From Flammulina velutipes (Eukaryota > Basidiomycota > Agaricomycetes > Agaricales > Physalacriaceae), in NCBI GenBank assembly GCA_011800155.1, contig CM022369.1, positions 1,736,001-1,800,000 of the forward strand: a stretch of 64,000 bases of DNA. Direction: 5' to 3'. The notes below the pieces were generated by a model, which did no database searches, was not told the DNA's origin, and was given only the letters and a program-made list of their open reading frames with translations. Numbering within the stretch: position 1 is the first letter of the stretch; every line of letters begins with the position of its first letter. Position numbers and translations under genes: made by a program. Below are positions 55,314 to 64,000 of this stretch, piece by piece.

Positions 55314-56440
55314 TCAATGGCGTCGAGAATTAGATTTTTGAAACTGTTGCCAGCCCATACGACTTGCGTGGGCTTTCGAGGGTCGTTTTTCTGCGATGGG
55401 AGGGGGTAGTAAAGACGTAGCATCAGGAGCGGATGGCGGTGGGTTGGATGTTGGAGCGGTGACATTATCGTCTGATGGTGAAGCATCCGCTGTAAGATCG
55501 GAACTCGTCTTCAGTACGACCGGCGCCCATCCGACTTTCGTGAAGCCAGAAGAAGGTGCAGGAACAGAGGTCGACGTCGCAGCTGTATCGTTCACGAGAG
55601 GCGCAACCGATGACTTGGCGACCTTGATTCCGTTAGCAGCAGCAATCTTCCGTAATTCCTTCTCCTCCCGCCGACGCTCCTTCTCTTTGATTTTATCCAG
55701 CTCTTCTTGCGGCTTTATGCGCAGGTTACTCTGCATGTCCCGGAAGCGCGCCTTGTGGTGGTGTGCGTATGAATTCGTATGTTCGTCGTACTGCGAGACG
55801 TTCTTGAACTGTTTGTCACAGAGCTGGCAATAGAACGCCTTGATGCTATCTGATACCTCGGTAGCAATGGCAGATTGTCGTGCGACGGCGTCCTGAATGG
55901 TCAGACAAGGCCAGCAAGAGGGTAGTAGCAGTACTTACCTCACGCAATCGACGTTGTTCTTCTGTTTCCTTGGTCATACGCTCAGAGTCGAGACCACGAC
56001 GCTGAGAAACGGTGGTTTCTATCATTTCGACGTCCTGTGTGATCTTTCCGACGCCTGTGGAATCTGCCTTCCAGTGGAATGGTACGGGGTCGACACGGCC
56101 TTGATAGGATACTATCAGCTTCAGCGTTACCCGCTGACAAAATAACATACCGTCGCCAGACAGTCCTAGTGGTTGGCCCTCCGACCAGCCTAGTTTAGCT
56201 AGCATAGCAAAGCCTTTGTTAGTTGACTTTAACTTGGTCTGAACTGTTATAGGCTCGTGGAAGGCGTTGGAGTCGTCGACGTCCATAGAGTCCGGTGTAG
56301 GTGAGCGTGAGGCGATAGACACATTGTCGTCGTCGTCTTCTCGAGGGCGCTAGTAGGTGGAAAAACGAGAAACGGAGGGCAGTATCGAACACGAGCAAAG
56401 ATAGCAAGGAGAATACCTTCAAGCTTAAGCTGGCTTGCAT
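55314..56440 (-). CDS. G-patch and C2H2 zinc-finger protein (GPATCH8-like)
   Basis: Start exon MQASLSLK (ATG at 56440), then a 69-nt intron and RPREDDDDNVSIASRSPTPD. The G-patch (TNKGFAMLAKLGWSEGQPLG, LSGDGRVDPVPFHWKADSTG) is split by an intron. It is followed by a helix-rich part (MTKETEEQRRLRE) and a single C2H2 finger AFYCQLCDKQFKNVSQYDEH with TNSYAHHHKARFRDMQSNLR. A charged coiled coil (DKIKEKERRREEKELRKIAA) and a low-complexity tail close the protein. G-patch proteins activate DEAH helicases; the finger context YDEHTNSYAHHHK is shared with human GPATCH8/ZNF804. A nuclear RNA-processing role is inferred. Confidence 0.87.
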
Positions 56441-56512
56441 GGTAGAGTAGCAGTTCAAGTGCCGGCTAACCCCAACCCTAACTCGCAATCCATTCTCATC
56501 CGTTCATCCATC
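56441..56512. promoter_or_regulatory. Short divergent promoter with telomere-like (telobox) motif
   Basis: 72 bases between the G-patch gene and ATG16. CTAACCCCAACCCTAAC at 56466-56482 is close to two TTAGGG repeats on the other strand, a site class bound by Myb-type telobox factors (Tbf1/Teb1). Confidence 0.5.
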
Positions 56513-57535
56513 ATGGCAGAGCCCGCCTGGCAAGAAACACTAAGGCTGCGACTGATAGAGCGTAACACGAAGGAGGCAGCCTACTCGCATATCATCGAGC
56601 AATGTATATATCCTCTGCATTGCTCTACCCCATTTCCAGCAGCTCAACTTGTCATTTACCAGACCGCAGACTCGCCGCGCAAACAAAGTTCTTCAAGGAG
56701 CGCAATGCCCAGTTTCTCCGCGCAGCACAAAGTGTAAAGGGAGCAAACCCCAGCAGCTCAACTGTCTTCGTTGCCGGAACCAGCGACGAGTGAGCCCTTT
56801 TCCCTCTATCGCGTCCTCAGGCATTCCCTTGACTATCGGGATATATAGGAATCCTGTTCTAGCTGCGTACACTGCGTCTCTAGAATCTCAGATATCATCA
56901 TTGCGGGATGAAATCGCTACCGCGTACAAGTCACAGACGCAGAATACCCAGAGGCTGCTCTCTATGACGGAGACGCTGCGCGAGAAGGAAGAAGGATCGC
57001 GAGTCAGCGAGGAGAGCCTAAGAAAGGCGAGAGACGACGTTGCGACGCTCAAACGCAAGGTAGATCAGCATAATGAGCTCATGTCCGAGAAGGACAGGAC
57101 AGTCCAGGCGAGTCTGGTTCATTGTTATCCTTCTCACTGTATCAACTCATCTCTTTCGACGTAAAGATCCTCCACGACGAAATTAGCACTCTGCAGCTCG
57201 AACTGGGACAGATTGAAGAGCGTAATCAGACCCTCATCAAGGATAATGCAAAGCTGCTGCAGCGTTGGCTGGACGCGAAGCAGGCTGAAGCTAACAAGAT
57301 GAACGAGGCAAACGAACTCTACGAAAACATGCGCACGCGAAACAAGGATGTGTCTACCTGGAGAGACAAAACACTTGGTGCAGAGACGCTCTCGACGAGC
57401 AACGGAGCAGATTCATCTTCACAGACGTCGGAGTCGGGAAACGGGGAGGCTCACGAGGAGGCGATACCAGCGGAGACGAAGGATGGGACGCCATCTCACA
57501 CGGAGAAGAGCCTGGATCCGACACCGAATGGCTGA
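56513..57535 (+). CDS. ATG16: Autophagy protein 16 (fungal short form)
   Basis: Scaffold that binds Atg5-Atg12 and directs Atg8 lipidation to the phagophore. The N-terminus WQETLRLRLIERNTKEAAYS, completed across the first intron by HIIEQYRRLAAQTKFFKERN, is the Atg5-binding helix. A long coiled coil follows (AAYTASLESQISSLRDEIAT, KARDDVATLKRKVDQHNELM, ILHDEISTLQLELGQIEERN, LLQRWLDAKQAEANKMNEAN). The tail is Ser/Glu/Thr-rich. No WD40 domain, as usual in fungi. Three introns. About 270 residues. Confidence 0.9.
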
Positions 57536-57855
57536 TAGTCGACGAGGATTAGTACTTGTCATAATAATACCCCATCTTACTGATACTTATACCGTCCGCT
57601 CTCTTGACATACATTCAAATTGTGGAACTGATACATTCAATACACATACATACGAAATCTTTGGTCAAGAATTGTGTGAGGGGAGTGTATGGTAACTATG
57701 TCACGGTCAAACAGAAAGATATGCAATGAAAATCAAAGAGTCGAAATACTCATCAAACTGACGGGATACACAAGAAGAAAGATGGAGCTAGGAAACTTGG
57801 GAAATGTATGGTCAGAGAAATGAGAACATGATTGTACGTGAGTATATACAGTTGA
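57536..57855. other. Convergent intergenic region
   Basis: 320 bases of AT-rich 3' sequence between ATG16 and PUB1; nothing else seen. Confidence 0.6.
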
Positions 57856-59340
57856 TTAAGGGCCTTGCATTTGACCGTCTGGTTGCTGAGCGCCTGCTTG
57901 GTTGTAGTAACCTATGGACCGAGTCAATTGAATAAACCACATCACAGATCATTATCGAAACACATACTGGCCCAGTAGTTCGAGTAGTAGGAAGATGGGT
58001 CTGCGCCCCATTGAGCTTGTCCTGCAGCCGACGAAGGATCCGTCTGTTGGGCGCCCGACAAGCCTAATGCGCCAGTACCAATGGCAGCTTGTGGCATGCC
58101 AGGAGATGCTGTACCAGGGCTGCCAGCCCCACCTTGACCAGGGAAGCCAGCATAACCGTTGTATCCAGCGTACTGGCCATAGGAAGCAGGTTGAGGCATA
58201 CCATACATCGGCTGGATGGAGTTTAGACGGATAGAACACGCGAGATGGAAATGCAAAACCGAAGACTCACCATGTTTCCGTACGGTGAAGCAGGTGCAGT
58301 CGTCGGACTAACTGCTTGTGGAGCACCATCTGCTCTATCTTTGCCCCAGCTGCACTTAATAGAACGTCCGTGAACCATTTGACCTTGGAGTTGCACGATG
58401 GCCATCGCGGCATGTTCATGTGTGTCGAGCTTAACGAAGGCGAACCCACGGTCAGCCTGCATGCGGATCTCGCTAAGATATCCGATGGATTGGAACAGCG
58501 GGATGAGATCTGCCTGAGTGCAGTAGGGAACAAGATTGCCGACATAGACGGTGGTATTGAAGGCAGGTGTCTGCTGAACGACGGCTTCGTAGGACAGAGG
58601 GCCGCCCTGGAAGTTGATGGGTGCAGGCGCAGTTCCGACAGCGCCAGTGGGACGAGGGGCGGCGACAGCGGCTGCAACAGGAGCAGCAGAGGGAGGCATG
58701 GAGGAGGCACCAGGCGGGGCACCTTGGGTTTTCTGGTTTGCCCAGTTGACACGAATCGCTCTGGATCCAAGCCACTCTCCGTTCATAGTAGCAATAGCCT
58801 GCTCAGCGTCGGTTTTGTCGCGGAATGCAAGGAAGCCGTATCCGCGAGATTTGCCCGAGTTCATGTCCCACATAACCCTTGCATCGGACATGGTGCCAAA
58901 GGCGCTGAAGGCTTTGGCGAGGACATCGTCATTAACTTCGGGACTGAGGTCACCAACAAAGACGTGGTAGTGACCGGTGGTGTCCTCTTTGTTTTGCTGG
59001 CCCTGGTACGCCCAGTTGACGCGAATCTCCGTGTCGAAGATCTTGCGGCCATTGAGGGTTTGCAGCGCAGTTTCGGCAGCGCGCATGTCGATGTACTCGA
59101 CGAAGCCGTAGTTGAGGCCGCCATGCTGGTAGTTCCTGTCCGGGATTATTTTGACGTGCTGAACGGGCCCGGCGACGGCGAAGATTTCAGTGAGCATGTA
59201 CTCGGTCACCCGAGGGCTCAGATTTCCAACGTAAAGATGAGCACGTCTCTGGGCAACTGTTAGCGCCGTACAATGAAAAAGAGACGATAGCAAGGACGCA
59301 CCGGCGCCTCCGCTGGACCTCCCATTCCCATCGCGTTCAT
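57856..59340 (-). CDS. PUB1: Three-RRM RNA-binding protein (PUB1/TIA1 family)
   Basis: Poly(U)-binding stress-granule protein. Start MNAMGMGGPAEAP, then RRM1 (HLYVGNLSPRVTEYMLTEIF, LNYGFVEYIDMRAAETALQT), RRM2 (YHVFVGDLSPEVNDDVLAKA, GKSRGYGFLAFRDKTDAEQA, IRVNWANQKTQ), an Ala/Pro linker, and RRM3 (NTTVYVGNLVPYCTQADLIP, RGFAFVKLDTHEHAAMAIVQ, RSIKCSWGK). Each RRM keeps RNP1 and RNP2. The C-terminus is a Gln/Gly/Tyr-rich prion-like tail (PASYGQYAGYNGYAGFPGQG, GYYNQAGAQQPDGQMQGP). Four introns. A long antisense open frame over the RRMs is a codon-bias shadow. Confidence 0.93.
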
Positions 59341-59623
59341 GATGTGCAAGGACGGAATAAAAAGTAGATCTAGATATGGATGAGCAGGGGTCGGCAAAAG
59401 GAGCGAATTACCAACGAAAAAAGAGCAAACAACAGGCAGGAGTTATATGATACGAGAGTGAGGCAGAGAGGAGGAAATGACAGAGAGACGAGAGACGAGA
59501 GAGACAAGAGAAAAAGAGAAGAAAGAGATGCTACCCAGTCAGTCGTTTCAGGACAAGTACCACTCGTGCAAATTCTCACTTGGTTCCCGTGAGAAGATAT
59601 TACATCATCACAACGTGCTACTA

Positions 59624-60798
59624 TTACTTTGTAGGTACGTTTAGCAGCACATTTCCACCTCCACTCGGGACGTAGGTCACATTTGGGTTGGTAGAAAGCG
59701 ACTGTGCAATCGCCTTGCTCGCCTCAATCTTTCGGAACATGATAAACGCATCTCCAGCCTTCCCAAGTGCCAGCGAGATGATCTTCGCAGCTTCTGCTTC
59801 ACCTTCAGCTCTGATCACAGCCGCTTTGCGTTCTTGTTCGGCCTGATGAACATTATTAGCTTCGAATCAACATCCTCGTATGCAGATTGCACCTTTTCCA
59901 CGATGAATTTCGCCCGCTCGGCGTCTGCGTATTTGTTGAGTATGCATTTCTCCCATAGAACGTTTCAATGTACCTTGTTGAGCGATCTGCTTCGCCTCTA
60001 CAGCTTGAGTGAATTCCTAAGAGTATTCGTGTTAGCTCAAAGTCTCCAGACGAAATGGCTGAACTGACTTTTCCAAAGGTGAGATGTGTAATGGAGACGT
60101 CTTCCAGGATGATATTGAATTCTCCAGCCCTCTGAAGTAGGTCTGATCGTATCCTGGAGGATACCTGGATCACGTCAATGCTGGAGGTTGATGAGATAGG
60201 TCATGCAAGCGTACCGTTTCGCGCTGTGTTATAAGCTCCGCTGCATCAAATTGGGCGACAATGCTCTTTAAGACTTCATTTCCGATGGAAGGCAGAACTC
60301 TTTCGTCGTAATCCAAGCCCAAGCCTTGGTAAATTTTGGGGAGATGGTCAATGTCGGGACGCGACATAACGCGAAGCGTCAGAGAGACCATTTGTAAATC
60401 TTTTGAGCCAGTCGTCGTCGAAATATTCTGTTGAAAACGTCTAGAAGCTGTTCGAGACGATGGTACGCGCACTTGCCCGTGGTTTGATGCGGCAGTCATA
60501 GAGAATGGCACGCTGGAGCCAAGGAACCATAAGATGAGTGCCTTCATCGGAGGCCTACAAAATGTGTTGTTCAGTATGTAGAGAGAGTGCATAGTCTTTG
60601 TCACATACTACTGGTTTAACACCCGAAAACCTGTCAAACATCACGGCGCGGTAGCCTCCAGGAACATCGTAAATGCTGGCTTGGAGAGCAGCGGCAGCGG
60701 CAGCAGCAGGTACTATAGACCAAGTTATCAGTCATCAGTATATAGAAATACTGGGATAACGAACTGAGCAGCCGTCCCAGAGCTTGAGGTAAAGCCAT
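59624..60798 (-). CDS. PHB1: Prohibitin 1
   Basis: Ring-forming chaperone of the mitochondrial inner membrane, partner of Phb2. Start [11 protein letters not shown] (ATG at 60798), a short Ala-rich membrane segment ending [40 protein letters not shown], then [122 protein letters not shown] and the tail [14 protein letters not shown]. The SPFH core and C-terminal coiled coil are complete. The intron at 60476 starts GCAAGT. Seven introns. Confidence 0.94.
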
Positions 60799-60959
60799 GG
60801 TGGTTTCGGTTTGAAGGACGAAGACTGACGGCACAGAAACGGCACCCAGCGGCAAATCGCGAAGCTGACCAACCGGCATTTTGCCACACTGTAAAGGCAA
60901 AGCGAGTGTGTCTGTGTAGCCTTACTCGACGTAAAATACATCGTTAAAACAAGTTGGTA

Positions 60960-63307
60960 TTATATCACAACATCGCCCTTAGCATTGTCGTCCATCCTAG
61001 CTGAACGGCTCCCAAACTGCATGGCGCGTTTCTTTCTGCTACTAGCTTCCACTAACCCTAGCTTCCTTGCCGCAAGTCGAAGTAACATTTTGTCCCCGAG
61101 ACCAATCTCTAAACGAGGATCGACTTTTTGCTGTATAGGAAGTCCTGCTAAAAACCTAAGCAGGGACATCGATAGGAATGGGTGGCGCATCTCTTTTCCG
61201 TGAGAAGAGATCACACGATCTATAAACTTGAGGGCGTTGTGAAATCTTTTATGACGGGTACTTACCATCGCGTCCCAGATTTCTCAACGGTATTCGATCT
61301 ATTTCCAATTGAAGCTAATGAACGTTCAGTCTTTCTGGAAATGGATCGAGTCTTCACAGAATGTACCTCTTTCACGACGGCATCCCAGCCTCCAGCGGTA
61401 TAGGCAGTTCTATGGCGCCCATATCCACCCAATAGCTCGTCAGAACCCAATCCGTTGAGTAGCACCCGCGCAGGGCTTGTGTAAGGGACTGGTTCAGCTT
61501 CCTTGTGTTTGCGAATTTGACCAATTCCGCGAGATGCAAAGTACAACGCTAGGGCCAAACTCTGCGAGTTGTTTAGCGCGTTGCAACAATAACCAGCTTG
61601 GACATTCCGTACCAAATCCATGACCGTCCGATTTGGGAACATCAAAGACTCTACGGTACCTCTCGCGCTAGTGGCCACATCGTATGGAACGTTAACTTCT
61701 ACCTGTGATGGTTTAGCCCACAGTGAATTATCTTAGCTAATGCAAGACTCACGAAATTCCACCTCCTACCTGGACAGAGCTGACGGAGCTCTTCCAATTC
61801 TTCCAAACCTGTCTGCCTATCTGGTACAAGATATTTCGGTGGTGTGGCAGCGCGTTGCAGTGTTGGCTGTTTCTTCTTTTGCCGTCGAGGAGGTTCTAAT
61901 AATGCTCTTGGATTATCGAAAGCTACGTTCAAGAGATCTATAGGCTCATCTAACGGAAGATGCCTGTAAAAGTTAGTGTGGAAAAAGGCAGTGCAAATGG
62001 ATGAACAATACCGGTGAGCTAGAAAAGCTATGACGGTGGAATCGATACCACCACTAAAAAGTATAGCTACCCTTGCCTCATTGGCAGGCCTGTAGATGTG
62101 TTAATAGGATCGTAACGTAGGGAAAAACGCCATACATCGATTTCTTTGGGATATTTTGTACGCGCAGCATAACACTCTTATCTAGATGCGAAATAAGCCC
62201 GCTCACAGCATCTGATAGGTACTCCGGAATCGAGTCCAAAGAGGAGATGCACGGGGGGTTATCAGGTGGTATTATGGGGTTCACTTGAGCGGGGACAGCC
62301 TGTGGAAAAAACCAATTATTATCCGTAAGATCGACATTATAATCGTAGCACATACAAAACTATTGTTGGAAGGCATGGACGGCGATCGGTCCAGAGGTGT
62401 GACAAAGTCCTCGAAGCGGGACATATCCCCGCAGCGAGAAAGACCATCGACATCAAGGCAGTAAATGTGTTCTGTCGAGAGATCTTCGAAGGTCTCCATC
62501 TCTGGTGAGCGACTTGCCACAGAAGACAACATTAAATACGGATGGATATGGGATGGTTTGTGCACTAGCAAAGATCGTCGTCCCAATGGGTCCCTCCCGT
62601 ATATCAGTTGTTTCGTAGATTTCTGCAGGAATACGACTGAGCGAAGAAGCAGCTAGAAGTGATGAAGGTATTCGTACAAGATAAAATACGAATGCATATC
62701 TGCCAGTGCAATTCAGCAAGATGCACATAAGACGTGATTGAAATACACTTACGGCCCTTCGATAGTCGCAAAAAGGTCTCTGAGCTCAGAAGTCGATCTA
62801 CAAGCAGAAGTAGTTTCAAAAAGTCGTACTCCGTCATTTTCGTTTAGGTCGACCTAGTATTGCCAATGTAAGTCACATATGGAAACCTGAAGGTGATGGC
62901 ATACCTCTACTCCTTCAAATATCTACAACTTGCGATACGTGAAAAGCTTGTGCCAGGGTCAATAGTGCTCACCTCCCCGTTCCAACACAGAATGTCACCG
63001 TCTAAGCGAGTGTGAGGTTGATCTATTGTATAATCATCTCCCCGAAGTCGAAGTTCAGATGCATAGAACTGGATGGTCAACCCTCGCGTAGATTCCGGTA
63101 AGCGGTCCAAGTCAACGCAATGCTCTTTCTGTGAGTCTGGTCCTGCAGTTCAAGTTCAATACGTATTATTATATGGAAGGCTCGAAGAAGAATTTGACCT
63201 CTCAAGGCATTGGCGTTCCTAAGCTTGTCTCCCAGAGAGTTGAAAGCGGAGTCGTCCTTTATATTGTTTGGGTCTTGGAATCGCGCTGAACAGAAAATGC
63301 CACACAT
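60960..63307 (-). CDS. Asparagine synthetase domain-containing protein (ASNSD1-like)
   Basis: Two-domain protein: an N-terminal class II glutamine amidotransferase-like part starting MCGIFCSARFQ (Cys2 retained), with YASELRLRGDD and GDILCWNGE; and a C-terminal PP-loop synthetase part with VAILFSGGIDSTVIAFLAHR (pyrophosphatase loop), LVPDRQTGLEELEELRQLCP, SLALALYFASRGIGQI, VLLNGLGSDELLGGYGRHRT and GKEMRHPFLSMSLLRFLAGL. Order and motifs fit ASNSD1, a relative of asparagine synthetase of unclear reaction, rather than Asn1/Asn2. At least nine introns. The start could lie one in-frame codon block upstream, but the mature Cys2 position supports 63307. Confidence 0.88.
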
Positions 63308-63504
63308 GAACCTAAGAGTCAAAAGGTAATGATCAATCGATCACGTCCGATTTCGGTCCGAAGATATCACCGCGCCACATTCAACGCTTGAAGGTACCAA
63401 ACTGTACGTTGAAAGATCATTTCTATACATGTTGTCTCCGTAATGTACATTTACGCTTGGTTTATGTATACATTCAAATACAACAACTCGTCTTCTTAGA
63501 GGCT
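63308..63504. other. Intergenic
   Basis: 197 bases between the 6-phosphogluconate dehydrogenase stop and the ASNSD1-like start; no distinct element seen. Confidence 0.5.
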
Positions 63505-64000
63505 CTATGTAGTGTAGGTCGATGCAGACACGTTTCCACCGCGTCCAGTCCAATTGACGTCTAAAAATGTGTCAGGTAGAGTATTGAAAAGGAGAAAAGC
63601 CTTACGGATGTCCTGGCCAGCCTGGAATTTGGCGTTCTCTTTGCCTGGCAAGACACGGAAAGTGTGTGCACCAAAGTAGTCACGCTGCTATGAATTCAGA
63701 TCAAAGGTCTTCGGAATTGGCGGAATACCCACCTGCGCCTGGAGAAGGTTGGCGGGCACAATCTCGCTCCTGTATCCGTCGAAGAAAGCCAGAGCAGTGC
63801 TGAAGGCGGGAGTGGGAATACCCCAAAGGACACCCTGTGCGATGACACGCCTCCAACCAGGTTGAGCCTTGTGTACGGCTTGAGGAGGTTAACGGGGCAG
63901 TAAAAAGAAAGAAGAAAAGAACAATACCCTTGTTGAAGAAGTCGTCAAACAGCAGGGACTCGAGTGCCGGGTTCTTGTTATATGCTGAGGTGATATCTTT
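63505..64000 (-). CDS. GND1: 6-phosphogluconate dehydrogenase, C-terminal part (5' end outside window)
   Basis: Oxidative pentose-phosphate enzyme making ribulose-5-phosphate and NADPH. Only the last four exons are present: DITSAYNKNPALESLLFDDF, VHKAQPGWRRVIAQGVLWGI, PTPAFSTALAFFDGYRSEIV with PANLLQAQ, RDYFGAHTFRVLPGKENAKF, and GQDIHVNWTGRGGNVSASTY ending TT-stop. The block RDYFGAHTF and the tail HVNWTGRGGNVSASTY are diagnostic; the region forms the C-terminal helical domain and tail that reach into the partner's active site. Introns are about 50-60 nt. Confidence 0.95.

Noticed and set aside
58316..59263. 315-codon open frame on the plus strand
   Set aside because: It is exactly antisense to the three RRM exons of PUB1; composition follows the codon bias of the real gene, and no family match or plus-strand promoter is seen.
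1..64000. tRNA, rRNA or transposon sequences
   Set aside because: I looked for T-loop words (GTTCRANNC), terminal repeats and transposase/reverse-transcriptase motifs by eye and found none; a tRNAscan and repeat search would be decisive.

Overview
The window looks like a gene-dense piece of nuclear chromosome from a basidiomycete fungus, most likely a mushroom-forming Agaricomycete. The evidence is intron-rich genes (introns mostly 45-60 nt, GT-AG with a noticeable minority of GC-AG), short intergenic gaps, pyrimidine-rich leaders, and fungal orthologues such as Pom33/Tts1, Mph1, Atg16, Bdf1 and a BIM1-like GPI-anchored copper protein. I saw no transposons, rRNA, tRNA or CRISPR. About 39 genes are listed. 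Most are single-copy housekeeping genes on either strand with many divergent pairs.

Layout. 1-9.1 kb: 3' part of a canonical peptidyl-tRNA hydrolase 2 (PTH2), a Golgi-type membrane protein, the SAGA subunit SGF11, a CBS/PB1 membrane-anchored protein, a small membrane protein and a Pom33/TMEM33 protein. 9.3-18 kb: helicase HAS1, a second divergent PTH2 paralogue, a small secreted repeat protein (probably frameshifted), SYM1/MPV17, UTP4, TIM10 and a small zinc protein. 18-34.3 kb: threonine aldolase, an RNF14-type RBR ubiquitin ligase, a multi-KH protein, V-ATPase subunit C, mercaptopyruvate sulfurtransferase, an unknown 132-residue protein, a possible methyltransferase relic, the BIM1-like protein, a mitochondrial rhodanese, proteasome beta-3 and YPT7. 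34.8-40.2 kb: a tandem duplication of a 20-exon allantoate-permease-type MFS transporter, both copies intact. 40.3-64 kb: an RBM26/27-like protein, MPH1/FANCM, an orphan transcript region with a strong inverted repeat, frataxin, an unknown protein, WDR70, BDF1, a G-patch protein, ATG16, PUB1/TIA1, prohibitin 1, an ASNSD1-like protein and the 3' part of 6-phosphogluconate dehydrogenase.

The genes do not form one pathway. HAS1 and UTP4 serve ribosome biogenesis. TIM10, SYM1, PHB1, frataxin and the two sulfurtransferases are mitochondrial or sulfur-related. SGF11, BDF1 and WDR70 act on chromatin. YPT7, ATG16 and VMA5 belong to the vacuole/autophagy system. None of this needs clustering to explain it.

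The most unusual signals are in gene architecture. Coding microexons of 6-11 nt occur in three unrelated families (both PTH2 paralogues, SGF11, both MFS copies), and PUP3 has a coding first exon that is only the start codon. At least six introns begin with GC, including two that swapped GT/GC between the MFS duplicates. The second PTH2 copy has lost several active-site motif residues while keeping its gene structure. A 17-bp perfect inverted repeat lies in the TATA-driven orphan locus at 47.6-48.3 kb. All splice models were made by eye from reading frame, GT/GC-AG borders and family alignment from memory; none was tested by a search.
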